64,000 nt of DNA from CBDAMZ01 sp965197375 (GCA_965197375.1 CBDAMZ010000006.1:102792-166791); one strand, 5' to 3'; shown: positions 45,770 through 56,074, counted from the stretch's first letter. A program made the numbers and translations. The notes: generated by a model not told the origin, from the sequence alone.

Positions 45770-47710
45770 GGCGGCGCAGACGCCACGCAATGAGGAACCC
45801 CAGTAGCGGAATCCCCACCCACAGCGAATCAAGTTTTCCACTCGGTCTCGATGTGGGCGCAGGCGTTTCTTGGGCTTGGAAAGTTTCGTTCATTCGTAGG
45901 CCCTCGAGATCTTCCGTGTAGGTGGGTGGTACCATCTCGTTCCGACGAACAAACTCCTCGGCTACCCTGGCGGCCGCCGAAATGTCAACACCGATCGCAT
46001 GCTCCATGGCCCGCTTGAAGCCCTTAAGGAGTGGCGCAGGAGTACTAGCGTCCGCGCCTGCCTCAAGGACATATTGCAGAAGGCGAGGGTTCGCACACGT
46101 ATGTTCAGAGCACCCGGCACCATGAGCGTTAACGCTCTCGACATACTCAGCCAACAACCGTTCCCGGGTTGCCTCATCGGCGTCCCAATATCCTTTGCGG
46201 ATGGTCTCGACCATCCGAGCGGTTATGTCTTGATAGGCAAACGGCGAATGGTCGTCGAAAAATCGCTTAATCCCAAGGTCGTATTTATCTTCGACATACA
46301 CGGCGAACGATTCCTGCCACATCGAATCACCAACAACCTCGGTAACGGTGGCATCCCACCCCCACAAATACTCTACGAACGCACGCATCTCGCCAGCCCC
46401 GGCATAGCCCTCTCGCTGCATGCCCTTGATCCAGGTTGGATTGACATACCGGGATCGGAATTCAGTGCCAATGAACTTATCGATCGAAGTCATTTCAGGG
46501 TTCCCCGGATCTCGGGTATTCGTCACCACAAGTTCCGGACTCTCGCCGTCGATGTTGCGCACTGCTGCGGCTAGCCCGCCCGCGTACATGTAAAAGTCGT
46601 TGTTGTCGAGGGCGCCGTACAGCATCGTGGAACTGCTGTGCACAACCTTCTCAGTCCCGGACAGTGCCATGCGGAACACATCTTCCATTGGCTCGCCCCA
46701 AAATCCGTTACCGTACCCGTGTCCCATCTTCGACAGATACTCGCCGGCCATTGCCGCGTCGTTACTCCACGTTCCGCTCGCGGTCACGATACCTGAGGTA
46801 TTGAGATTGAATGAGCCGGGTGGCTCATCAAAGATTCGGACACCGGCACGCCGGTCGGCGTCCTCCTCAGACAAGCCTCGCTCGATGAGTGTGGCCTTCG
46901 TTCGCAGGTAATGCTTCCTGACATAATTGTTGGCCTCCTCAAGCATCTTGACGAGTTGGACCGCCTTGTCCATCAATACGGTCACGTTATTAAACATCCC
47001 CTCGGCGGCCGATGAGATGACGATGTCCACCCGAGGCCGCCCGAGTCTCGCACTTGGAACAACCTCAACATCAATCACATTACCCCTCGCGTCCCACACG
47101 GGGCGTGTCCCCAGCAGATGGAAAATTTGGGACTCTAGCACGCCGTGGTGCCGTATGGTTTCGTCCCCCCAAATAACGAACGACACCTTTTCCGGATAGT
47201 GGCCGTGCTGCTCGACATGGTTGGCCAGCATCTGGTCCGCTAGCGTGACACCCATCTCCCACGCCACCCGCTTGGGAACCTTGTCCGGATTGATGCCATA
47301 GAAGTTCTTCCCGGTCGGGTAGGCATCCGGAGTGCGAATCGGCTCGCCCCCATTCCCAGTCGGCACGAAGCCACCGCTCAGGGCATCCATGAGGCTGTCG
47401 AGTTCCCGCGCACCAGAAACGACGATACGGCGTTCCATATCCGCCGCAAAGACTTCGACAGCGTCTGGCAACAGGCTCCGGTCAGTTGAAACGATCGCCT
47501 CAACTGTACTGTCACGATGAGCCTTCTCCGGCGTGCGCCCGAACGTGTGCAAACCATAGGGGATATTCTGATCTCGAAGATCCCCTATGTAATCTTCGAT
47601 CTGGTGAAGGACCTCGTGGCCGATCACATCCCGGCCATGATCGGAACCCTCGTGGGCATGTGACTCGCCACCGAAAAAACTGCCAGAGCCCGTCAAGTCC
47701 AGCTGGAGAG
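45762..47710 (-). pseudogene. CobN/HmuS-like chelatase, C-terminal half, membrane-anchored
   Basis: The second part of a CobN/magnesium-chelatase-H-like protein, in a frame shifted against the first part. It has GKNFYGINPDKVPKRVAWE, VSFVIWGDETIRHHGVLE, LLGTRPVWD, LGRPRVDIVISSAAEGMF and a long helical C-terminus. It ends with a Pro/Ser linker and one transmembrane helix (LWVGIPLLGFLIAW) followed by RLRRRG, a membrane anchor. Cytoplasmic CobN has no such tail. A TTG at 47696 overlaps the stop of the first half, but the frame reads back in register as KALQLDLTG, so a one-base deletion near 47710 is the better explanation. Confidence 0.8.
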
Positions 47711-49756
47711 CCTTGCGATACCCAGGTTAGCAATCTGCTTGCGGATTTCCTCCGCATACGCCTCGGCCAGCTCTCTACTGCTATGCAGACTCACGTGGTA
47801 GTCGTCGATGCTTTCACTCAGCTTCGCCAGTTCCGGGAGGAGTCCGCCCTTCTTGAACGGTGGCACCATGTGGTCGACTAGGGTCGCCATCCCGCGTCGG
47901 CGCGCCACCAAACCTTCACCCACTACATCCACGTTATAGATGTAGATATTCGGTAGGTCGGCCATCAGAGCGTCTGGTGCATCCACTTCCGACAGGCCGA
48001 TGTCCTTGCCGTCAAGCCACTCCAACGTACCGTGGGTGCCCAGATGCACCACTGCGTCGGCCTTGTACGCGTGCTTGAGCCATGCGTCGGCCGCTAGGTA
48101 CTGATGATGCGGAGCCAGGTCCTTGGCGTGATATAGCTTTTCGTCATCCTCACCCCAACCGCGTGCCGGCTGGGGAAGGACCATGACTTTGCCGTATTGC
48201 ACCGCCGGAATGATCAGGCTTGCCCCCTCCGGCCCGGTTTCTGCCATGAGCGTCACCTCATCTGGTGGGCCCCAATCGGAGAGAATCTTGGCCTTAAATT
48301 CTGGCGCATAGCCTTCCAACCACCGGGTGTAATCGCTGAGTTTGACGCGGATGGCCGTGCCGGCCTCGAGCAGTGCCGCAAGTTCTCCCGGTGCGTACCC
48401 ACCGACATTTCGAGCCTCCGTAGTGATGTCGTCGAGCACACGTTCGGCAGTCAAGTCTTGGTCACCAACGTCATACCCCTCACGATCGAGCCGCTGCAAG
48501 ATATTGGCAAGCGACTCTGCCACGTTGAGATAACTCGCGCCGATCCCAGCTTTCCCTGGCGGATAGTTGTAGAACATCACTGCGAGTCGTTTCTCGGTAT
48601 TCGCTTTGGCTCCAAGCCTTCCGTAGAACAAGGCGCGCCGTACAGCCATCATGACGCGCTCGGCGATTGGCTGTCGGGCGACAATCGTCAGCCCGGTATC
48701 CGCATCCTCGACACGCTCCTGACTTCCAACAACCGTCGGAGCGACCAGACCGGCCAGTTCTGGAACCGCCACCTGGAATGTTCCCTCAAACATCGTCAGA
48801 CCCATCGCCGACTCGCGCCACTCCTTCTCGCTACGCCCGTAGAGGCTCACCAAGCTGACGACAGGAATATTTAGTTTCTTGAGCGACTTCGATGCTTCGA
48901 AGTCCGCGAATCGGAACACAAATGCGAGCGCCGTGTCGGCGCGGGAGTTGCCGTTCACATCCAGTAGAAGCCTCTCAAAAGCCGCTCCTCCGCTCGGATA
49001 CCCAAAGATTGGGATCGCTTCACCGCCCTGACGCTCTACTTCTGCGATCACAGCATTGAGTAGCTCCGTGTCCCCGGCGTAGTAGTTCGACTTGTAGAAG
49101 CCGATGGCGACACGCTGTGCACCGGGCCGACGTTTACCGCTTGACTCACGCCAGTGATTAAAGGCGTCCCAGGAATCGAACACACGACCGACTTCACCGT
49201 CTGGGTAGTAGTAGCCCGCCTCAATGCTGGGTTGAGGGTCAGGAATGGTCAGTCCCGCCACGCCTGCGGCACTTATTGACTGCTTCATCAGCCCCACTTG
49301 GTCGCTGAGTCCCCAGGCCGTCCAGAACGCCCGGGCCTTCTCATCCCAGACTGCACCCTGGCTGATGTAGCTTTCCCGGGGCATCAGCCCCTCACCTACG
49401 GCATAAACCAACCCGTGTCCGCTCACAGCCGCAATCAGGTCGACGCCGTGTGTCGCATTAAACCGCTCGAGCATTTGCTGGTTCATAATGTCGAACACGA
49501 GGACATCGGCGGCCATCATCTCGTCAGCACTGACGTCGTCGAACATCGATTCAGTCAAAAAACTCACTGACACCCGATCGGCCAATTCGGGATGCTCCGC
49601 TAGGAGTGCCTTGTACGCTTGAAGCACTCCCGGAAGGTTACCGTCTGAAAAGAGATATGACAGACGCACCTGTTGCGCCGCTGCCGGTGTCGACAACAAG
49701 CACAAGCCCGCGAGCACGACAGCTATTTGTTGCCTCAAGCCGCTAATCCGGAACAT
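47693..49756 (-). pseudogene. hmuS: CobN/HmuS-like chelatase, N-terminal half, exported
   Basis: The first part of a CobN-family chelatase (687 aa, with the next piece about 1,330 aa, the family length). A signal peptide (MFRISGLRQQIAVVLAGLCL, cleaved after TPAAAQ) shows export, unlike cobalt chelatase. Conserved CobN segments: HLGTHGTLEWLDGKDIGLSE, LPNIYIYNVDVVGEG and RRRGMATLVDH. The context (TonB receptor, ExbB-like channel, DUF2149 protein) matches HmuS of Bacteroidota hmu loci, a CobN-like protein implicated in removing metal from haem. Its start overlaps the DUF2149 gene by 14 bases. It is listed as pseudogene because of the frame break at its end; a sequencing error would make the gene intact. 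Confidence 0.85.
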
Positions 49757-50081
49757 AGATGATCTGACCGTTGGCCAGGCGATACGCGGTGCCCAAGCGT
49801 TCTCCGTCGCCGCTCATCGTTTCTCCAGTGAGTTCGTAAGCCGTAATCTCGGTGCCGCGCTTAACAATGATCTCGCGTAGGCCATCGGCGTTGGTCTTGA
49901 CCATGGTGACCTCGCTGTTAGGGTCGATCAAGTCGCCGATGCGATAAACCGAAAATAAGGAGATCATCAACCCAACGATGAAGACCACCGCCACGTCGAA
50001 AATGTTCGCCACGCCTGATAACGGGTCTTCATCGTGTCTCTCGTCGAGAGACGGCAGATGTAAGAAACGTGCCATGGTCAT
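49743..50081 (-). CDS. DUF2149 membrane protein (HmuV-like)
   Basis: A 112-aa protein with one membrane segment (NIFDVAVVFIVGLMISLF) preceded by DEDPLSGVA, and a short periplasmic domain ending in NGQIIYVPD, the layout of DUF2149. These occupy the ExbD-like position next to a MotA/TolQ/ExbB protein. ATG 50081 overlaps the stop of the upstream gene (ATGA), which fixes the start against a longer open frame. It overlaps the chelatase start at its other end, so the operon is tightly coupled. Confidence 0.85.
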   Translation of the reverse strand: MTMARFLHLPSLDERHDEDPLSGVANIFDVAVVFIVGLMISLFSVYRIGDLIDPNSEVTMVKTNADGLREIIVKRGTEITAYELTGETMSGDGERLGTAYRLANGQIIYVPD

Positions 50082-50701
50082 CCTTCCAGAGTAAGTTCTG
50101 TAGCAACTCGTTCTGCCAAGAACCGTTGCTCCCGCACAGTTTCGTTGACCCAGCCGTTGCGTATCACCTGGACTACAAAGGCCAGAGTACCGGCGCAAAT
50201 ACCCACGATGGTTGTCGTGAATGCGACGACCATCTGGCCAGCCATAGCCTGGAGGTTCCCCGTTGTGAGCGACGCCAACGCCGCGCCCATCGGAATAAGA
50301 GTGCCCAACAAGCCAAGGCTTGGTCCCACTCTTACCAATATGCGAGAACCGTTAAGGGTTCGACGCACCTGCTCCTCACGCACCAGCAGAACGTGCTCCA
50401 AACCTCCGTCACTAAGGACGTCCTTCTCGTGCTTCTGTTTGATTTCGGTCAGGAGCCCCTGGAGTGGAGTGGGAAGGTCCGCTTGACGGGCTTCCGTAAC
50501 GCCTAGAATTGGTCCTGCCTCGAGCCACGCATTCAAGTCGAAACTATTCCGTTCTCTGCGACGTACCAACTGCTCTACTACGTACCCTCCAGCCATGAAC
50601 AGCGCTGCCGCTACACAGGCCCAGAGCAATACGATCACCGGAAGCCGCAGTACCCGGCTCAGAGCAAAAAGACCGTTCTCAAGAATTCCTAGAATATTCA
50701 T
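50078..50701 (-). CDS. MotA/TolQ/ExbB-type proton channel protein (HmuU-like)
   Basis: A 207-aa protein with three membrane segments. The C-terminal pair carries the family signature VGPSLGLLGTLIPMGAALAS and MVVAFTTTIVGICAGTLAFV. Such channels energise partner proteins with the proton gradient. ATG 50701 overlaps the stop of the preceding gene (ATGA). Here it would drive either the TonB-dependent receptor or, as proposed for Hmu systems, the membrane-anchored chelatase. Confidence 0.9.
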   Translation of the reverse strand: MNILGILENGLFALSRVLRLPVIVLLWACVAAALFMAGGYVVEQLVRRRERNSFDLNAWLEAGPILGVTEARQADLPTPLQGLLTEIKQKHEKDVLSDGGLEHVLLVREEQVRRTLNGSRILVRVGPSLGLLGTLIPMGAALASLTTGNLQAMAGQMVVAFTTTIVGICAGTLAFVVQVIRNGWVNETVREQRFLAERVATELTLEG

Positions 50702-51270
50702 CGACATCGACGCAGAGAAAACCATCCTCCGAGAACGACAAAGCCTCCACTCAAGAGTATGACCCACACCTCAACAACCTGCCGGCCCCTCTCGACGGAT
50801 TCTAGATTCAAGATAGATGCTGAGTCCCACCCAGAGGCGACGGTTGGCCCAGTAGCCACCAACACACCGAAGGCCAGGGCAGCCAACAACGCTTCTTCTT
50901 TTAGAGCTGCTGGTGCAAATTCAGGTCGGTGTGCCGAGAGAACGGCTGACGCCACGGGAAAACTGGCGGCCACCATCCAGGCTAGCGGCATCACGAGTCC
51001 CTGACTTGTGAGGATGCCTCCCCACAGCCCAGCTGTCAGTCCACCCACGGCTACCGCCAACCAGGGGAGCTGAGGCCACGCGAGTTGTAGACCCGCCGCG
51101 ACAGCAACCAAGACCCCAACCCAGGCGGGCTCGGGCCGCAACCAGAGTGCCCCAAGGGGGAAACTGCAAACCACGATCAGACGGCTCGACACGCTCCACT
51201 TTCCCTGGACTACGGCGGCAAACGTCGTGGCTGCAAAAGGGCACAGCAGAGCCAGCGCATAAAAAGACAT
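50698..51270 (-). CDS. Multi-pass membrane protein of the Hmu-type operon
   Basis: A 190-aa hydrophobic protein with about five membrane segments, Trp- and Ala-rich, with no enzymatic motif. By position, between receptor and ExbB-like channel, it corresponds to HmuT-type membrane proteins of hmu operons, but I cannot confirm the family from sequence alone. Its stop overlaps the channel gene's start. Confidence 0.72.
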   Translation of the reverse strand: MSFYALALLCPFAATTFAAVVQGKWSVSSRLIVVCSFPLGALWLRPEPAWVGVLVAVAAGLQLAWPQLPWLAVAVGGLTAGLWGGILTSQGLVMPLAWMVAASFPVASAVLSAHRPEFAPAALKEEALLAALAFGVLVATGPTVASGWDSASILNLESVERGRQVVEVWVILLSGGFVVLGGWFSLRRCR

Positions 51271-51355
51271 AGCGTTTCCCTACTCGCAGGTCCACAGATC
51301 AGCTTCGCTGGGGCCCCAGAAGGCCACTGTATCCGTTAGGCGAGTCGAAAGCACG

Positions 51356-53755
51356 TCACTGCCAAATGTTGAAGCGAGTACCCACAAAAGCTGCGCGGGG
51401 CATGCCAGGATAGCCAAGAGCGGTTGAGTATTGCTCGTCGCCGAGGTTATCGACTTGCAGGAACACCGTTAAGCTGTCGCGGACCCGGATCTGGCCACTC
51501 ACATTCATCACCGTATATGAGGGATTGACGGTGATATCGACCGACTGGAAGCTCGGAGTAAACAAGCCTGCAAACGCCGCGTCGTGACGCTCACCGATGG
51601 CTTGCAGACTAAAGTTGACGCTCGTTACCCCATGGGTATACGTGATCTGAACGGTCCCCGCGTGCTTGGGCCTCCGAATCAGCGGCTGGCCAGGCTGAAA
51701 CTGTTCGCTCGTACTAGTGGTCGCAACCACCTCCGCGTCGACCAACGCGTAACTGGCACGCGCCGTAAGGCCGCCGATGGGCCTTCGGAGCCCGAGCTCG
51801 AGTTCAACACCATTCGACTCCCCGCCAGCGATGTTCAGATAGTCGGGGATGCCATCGGGGGTGTAACTGTAATTGCTCGACAGGAAGGCAACTTGGTCGT
51901 CGTAGCGATTGTTGAAAAAGGTGAACCGCCCCATCCACCGCTGGTCATCAAACGTCAACTCGGCGCCGACATCGAACGTGCGTGCGCGCTCCGGCTTCAA
52001 GTCGGGATTTCCATCAGAAAAACTACTCGGAAATAACTCACTGAAAGTCGGATTCTTAATGCCCTGCCCAACATTCGTAAATATCTTAACCGATGAAACA
52101 AACCCTGAACTGAAGGGAATCGGAAACCCTCCGGCCGACAGCCTCGGACTGATCTCCGTACCAAACCTCGAATTCCTGTCAACCCTTGAACCAACGGTCA
52201 CAAACCATTGACCCAGCGTGAACTGCTGCTGAGCAAAGAAGGCGTGATTCTCGATTGAGAACAGCGCCTGGGTGGGGTCCGCTTCCTCGAGGTATTCGTA
52301 CCCGGCGCTGAACACTTGCGTATCCATCCAAGTCGCGTCAACCTGGTAGTCGACATTGGACCGGTGAAAATCCTCTGCAAATTCAAACGGGCAATCACCG
52401 AAAAACACACCGAACGGTGTGGAGGCTAGAACTTGGCTAGACCCCAGCGGCTTCACCGCGCCCCGGTGCAGCGTGGCTCCAGTTCCACGTGGGGCAAGCA
52501 GGTCATTGAACTCTGCTTCCCCGACGACGCGCACCAGGCGGGGTCCGTCGGGGAATAGCGCCCCCGGGGTTCCCTCGAGAATTGTGTACAGGGTCGGAAA
52601 GATATCGGCGATTTTATCTTCTTGGAAGCCTTCGTACCGGAAGATGTTTACATCTGCCCGGTGAGTGATTGACGACGTTAACACCCCGTCGAAATTCAGG
52701 TACCACGACAGATCCTCGGTATCGGAAACCTGCCCTGTATCGTTGGGCGCATAGTCAATCGCGCCCACAACGTGGCTGTTCGTCTTGCTATAGCGAATGC
52801 CCGCTCGCAACGACGCATATTCGTTGAGACGCGCCCCAAGGTTACCGTCGATCGAAGTCTGATTGAATTCGTCATTCTCGGACAGAATGTCGGCGAAGGC
52901 GCCTTCAGTATTCCGCTGAGCCACACCAAATTGGTAGTCAATCTTGTCTAGCGCGCCGCCGAGTACTCGCACATCACCACGGAAAGTCTTAAACGAACCG
53001 CCTTCCACAGACCCGATCAGCTGAGGGCTGCCGCTCGGTGAGCCGCGCTTAGTGAAAATCTGAACGACCGAGCCGATCGCATCCGAGCCATACCGTGCCG
53101 ACTGCGCCCCACGGACCACCTCCACTCGGTCGATTTCGGCCGCCGAGACCCGGCCGAAATCAAACTGCCCGCCGTTAGTGTTAACCCGCACGCCGTCGAT
53201 CAGCACGTGATTGTAGTCGGACTCCCCGCCCCTCGAGAAAAGCGACGTGAATCCCCCCTCACGACCAGCGGACGCGATGTTGAGGCCCGGCACCTGCGCC
53301 ACAACGTCGGCGAGCGAGTGACTGCCAAGTGCGTCGATCTCATCGCTCGTGAACACGGCCAGTGATTCAGTAGTAGATGCGCTACTACGTTCGGTACCGG
53401 ACGGTGTCACAACGATCGTGTCGTCGAATGGTGAAATGCCCAACTCGAAGTCACGCGTCATGTCGGTCGACACCGTAATCCGCGCCGTCTCAACCCTGAA
53501 GCCGTCCATATGAACGAGAAGCTCATAGCTGCCTGCGGCCACGTCTAGGCGATATTGACCTCGCATGTCTGTAGTTGCCGTCGCGATAGCCTGCCCATCG
53601 GCGTGAACCTCGACCAAGGCGCCAGGCACGACAGCGCTAGATTCGTCCGTGACCACGCCTTCAATCGACACGGTCTCCTGAGCTTCGACGGACCACGCCG
53701 CCAGCGTCAGAACAAGGAGGACTCTGAGAATTATCCTTAAGGCACAAGTTGACAT
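51356..53755 (-). CDS. TonB-dependent outer-membrane receptor (haem/tetrapyrrole type proposed)
   Basis: A 799-aa outer-membrane transporter. Order: signal peptide (ends SVEAQ), a carboxypeptidase-regulatory-like beta domain (VSIEGVVTDESSAVVPGA), a TonB box-like DDTIVVTPSG, a plug with VPGLNIASAGREGG and VEVVRGAQSARYGSDAIGS, and a beta-barrel with GNPDLKPERARTF (NPDL motif also noted in haem receptors) ending in VGTRFNIWQ with a penultimate aromatic region. The start at ATG 53755 excludes an unlikely 66-residue leader. It heads the Hmu-type operon; about 85 bases separate it from the next gene. The substrate is inferred from the chelatase. Confidence 0.9.
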   Translation of the reverse strand: MSTCALRIILRVLLVLTLAAWSVEAQETVSIEGVVTDESSAVVPGALVEVHADGQAIATATTDMRGQYRLDVAAGSYELLVHMDGFRVETARITVSTDMTRDFELGISPFDDTIVVTPSGTERSSASTTESLAVFTSDEIDALGSHSLADVVAQVPGLNIASAGREGGFTSLFSRGGESDYNHVLIDGVRVNTNGGQFDFGRVSAAEIDRVEVVRGAQSARYGSDAIGSVVQIFTKRGSPSGSPQLIGSVEGGSFKTFRGDVRVLGGALDKIDYQFGVAQRNTEGAFADILSENDEFNQTSIDGNLGARLNEYASLRAGIRYSKTNSHVVGAIDYAPNDTGQVSDTEDLSWYLNFDGVLTSSITHRADVNIFRYEGFQEDKIADIFPTLYTILEGTPGALFPDGPRLVRVVGEAEFNDLLAPRGTGATLHRGAVKPLGSSQVLASTPFGVFFGDCPFEFAEDFHRSNVDYQVDATWMDTQVFSAGYEYLEEADPTQALFSIENHAFFAQQQFTLGQWFVTVGSRVDRNSRFGTEISPRLSAGGFPIPFSSGFVSSVKIFTNVGQGIKNPTFSELFPSSFSDGNPDLKPERARTFDVGAELTFDDQRWMGRFTFFNNRYDDQVAFLSSNYSYTPDGIPDYLNIAGGESNGVELELGLRRPIGGLTARASYALVDAEVVATTSTSEQFQPGQPLIRRPKHAGTVQITYTHGVTSVNFSLQAIGERHDAAFAGLFTPSFQSVDITVNPSYTVMNVSGQIRVRDSLTVFLQVDNLGDEQYSTALGYPGMPRAAFVGTRFNIWQ

Positions 53756-54163
53756 TCCTTCAACAATCTCTTGTGGCGGTTCGAAACTTCTGACCGTCAT
53801 GCGTGAGGCCGTCTGGGAATATTGCCGCCTGCAGCTTCTGTCTTTGCCTGAGCGTGGTACTTGGCCACATAGCTCTACTGCATGTGAAAAAATTCCCCCA
53901 GAGGCTGCCAGAGCCGCGTCTACGTCGATATCGTCGAAACGTGACTCCATCACAGCGCCATTCCCACGCTCTTGAGTTCATCTCGAAATTTGTCACGCAA
54001 CGGTAGGTAGCTCTGGCGACCAACGGACTTTTCACAGACCGCCGGTTCGATCCGTTGGAGGACGCGCGGGCTGAACCGACGCGCCGCCCCTTGACAGTCT
54101 GGCACGACCCCCAGCCGCAGCAGGGTCGAGCCCCGTCCCGTCGTCACTCAGAGATGAGGCCGC
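53756..54163. other. Leader region of the Hmu-type operon
   Basis: About 400 bases. I searched by eye for a Fur box and a cobalamin riboswitch and found neither. The operon promoter should be here. Confidence 0.4.
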
Positions 54164-55054
54164 CTACGAGTGGCGGCCGCGTGGCGACACGCTGCGCTGC
54201 GCGATGACCAGCAGGTGGTCATTGTCATAGGTGATGTGCGTCAGGTCGCGGAACGCCTGACGCACGCGCTGGCTGAAGGTGCCGATCGCTGCGCGGAGGG
54301 TGTCATCGGCATACAGTCTGAAGGTCGAATAATGAAAGTGGGCGGCTTGCTCGACGAGTCGAACCAGCGAGGTGGTAACCGTCCACGCGACCGACTGCAC
54401 GTTAACCGACGTGAAGCCCCCGGTCGCCTGCAGGGCCGCTTGCAGCTCGTGGTTCCCATGAAGTCTCGTTTCCCGAGTAGCGAACTCGGGAAAGTGCTGG
54501 CCCCAGATCGTGCGGCGGTTCTGCTCGGGCGTGCGGGTATAGATGACGAGCTGGCCGGACGGGGTGAGCACCCGAGACGCCTCGCCAGCAAACTGGGCGA
54601 GGTCGAAATGATGCACCGCATTGAAGCAGGTCATTACGTCACAGCTGGCGGTCTGGAACGGGAGTGTTTCGACGGCCCCGACCAGGTGCTGGGCACGCAG
54701 ACCCGCGGGGCTGTTGTGGAGGCGTGCTTGCGTGAGCATCGCGGGACTCAGATCCATCCCGACTGGCACGACCTCCAAGCTGAAGACTGAGGCGAGGCAA
54801 TGACTGATCGCGTCCAGGTACCGCCCCGAGCCCGTGGCGACGTCCAGGAGCCGCATGAGTCTCCCCTGGTCCGGGTCCGCCGTGCGAGCCAGCACCTCAC
54901 TGATGACCTTCACGGCCCCGAGATCCAGCTCGCGCAAGGCCCGATACCGGGCCGATACCTTCGCGAAGTGATCACTCCAATGCGTCGCGCGAGCGCGATC
55001 CACCTCGCCAGGCGAGATTTCGACAGTCCATCCCGGTGTCTGTGTCGTGGCCAT
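54164..55054 (-). CDS. Class I SAM-dependent methyltransferase
   Basis: A 296-aa methyltransferase from the ATG at 55054 (MATTQTPGWTVEI). Motif I is LLDVATGSGRYLDAI; the acidic motif II DLSPAML and post-motif CFNAVHHFDLAQF follow, as in the Methyltransf_11 group. The C-terminal half lacks a recognised substrate domain. The frame is open to 55213 but the leader looks non-coding. It stands alone on the minus strand. Confidence 0.85.
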   Translation of the reverse strand: MATTQTPGWTVEISPGEVDRARATHWSDHFAKVSARYRALRELDLGAVKVISEVLARTADPDQGRLMRLLDVATGSGRYLDAISHCLASVFSLEVVPVGMDLSPAMLTQARLHNSPAGLRAQHLVGAVETLPFQTASCDVMTCFNAVHHFDLAQFAGEASRVLTPSGQLVIYTRTPEQNRRTIWGQHFPEFATRETRLHGNHELQAALQATGGFTSVNVQSVAWTVTTSLVRLVEQAAHFHYSTFRLYADDTLRAAIGTFSQRVRQAFRDLTHITYDNDHLLVIAQRSVSPRGRHS

Positions 55055-55614
55055 GAATTGTCTACAGAACCCCGGACCCGACGGGGAGGTCGATTCGGGT
55101 CGTTCGGCAACAGTGAGTCCGATAACTGTAACACTCCTTCCGACGTCTGTCGATATGGGCAAAGGACCTAAGGTGGAACGGATGACGACGCGGCGCGCGA
55201 CTCGCGAGCCCAATGGAGCAGGATGTGGGTCACAACCAGCGAGGCGAGGAGCGCCGCGCCGAACCGTGCCACCGCTAGTCCGTCCATGCCCGGCAGACGG
55301 CCTCCGTCATCAGCAGGCTCATGATCAGCCAGCGTTCCCTGACCAGGCCCCAGGCTTCCTCACCGTTCCGTGCGCAGAGGACCCAGTAATGGTGCCGTTG
55401 GAGGCTGTCCATCACTAGGCGCCACAGACCGTCATCGTCCTCGACCACCGGGATTACACTGGAGGCGGTGGGGGTCAGGGCCGTCTCCGGACGGGGGAGG
55501 GGCGAACGGCGCTACCTTCCGTGTACGGCGGGTCATGCCAGCGGCTCCCGTGGTGGGCACCTTACCCGACCCGAGGCGGTCCGACTGGCTCAGCTTGCGG
55601 GCACCCAAGGGCAT
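55055..55614. other. Region with possible small remnants only
   Basis: Two short minus-strand frames exist. One is near 55275-55415 (MDSLQRHHYWVLCARNGEEA and onward, about 46 codons). The other is near 55180-55290 (MDGLAVARFGAALLASLVVT and onward, 36 codons with one hydrophobic helix). Both are coding-like but unrecognised; neither is strong enough to call. Confidence 0.3.
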
Positions 55615-55872
55615 CTACTCCCATTCGCTCGTCAGTATCGCATGGCAGTGGTGGCAGATGCGCGTGTCAGAGGCGACCGAGCCGGCGCAGTACGGGCACC
55701 GTCGCTGGTGCACCGCATCCACGGCGAAGCCGGGCACCAAGAACAGTACCCAGGCCTGGGGGCCCAACACGATCCCGGCGACGATCCCGAAGGTTCGTGA
55801 GAGGCCGGGCCGTTGCGCCGCCGCATAATACCCAACCACGGCGCCAAGCGTAGCCCAGATCAAAAATCCCAT
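55615..55872 (-). CDS. Small membrane protein with C-terminal zinc ribbon
   Basis: An 85-aa protein: two hydrophobic helices (residues 2-19 and about 27-50) followed by a zinc-ribbon CPYC-x10-CHHC. Such proteins are common and uncharacterised. Start at ATG 55872. Confidence 0.72.
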   Translation of the reverse strand: MGFLIWATLGAVVGYYAAAQRPGLSRTFGIVAGIVLGPQAWVLFLVPGFAVDAVHQRRCPYCAGSVASDTRICHHCHAILTSEWE

Positions 55873-56040
55873 GCTCGTCTCGTTCGATTACCCTGGAAGT
55901 AGTTTGCTACGTCAAACGAGTCACTCCCACGTGCCACACTTGCCGGTCGCGTCTCAGTTTCGATCAGACGGTCTCGGCAGCGTTTGAATCCTGTTCCGGT
56001 GGACACTTCTTGTCGGCGTGGGTGCAGAACACGCAGCAAT

Positions 56041-56072
56041 CTGGTTTCAATTCGGAACCCTTAGGGACGCCA
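56041..56072 (+). repeat. Att-like repeat R4 next to integrase remnant
   Basis: CTGGTTTCAATTCGGAACCC then TTAGGGACGCCA, the same core as R1 and R2, lying three bases beyond the stop codon of the integrase fragment. The position beside an integrase gene favours an attachment-site reading. Confidence 0.45.
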
Positions 56073-56074
56073 AT

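Noticed and set aside
47693..47696. Chelatase halves as two genuine genes with a coupled TTG start
   Set aside because: The second frame reads sensibly upstream of the TTG (KALQLDLTG) and neither half alone is a family-length protein, so a frameshift fits better; two genes remain possible.
53756..54000. Cobalamin riboswitch ahead of the TonB-dependent receptor
   Set aside because: I looked because the operon has a CobN-like gene, but the B12-box consensus and surrounding stems are not recognisable on the transcribed strand.
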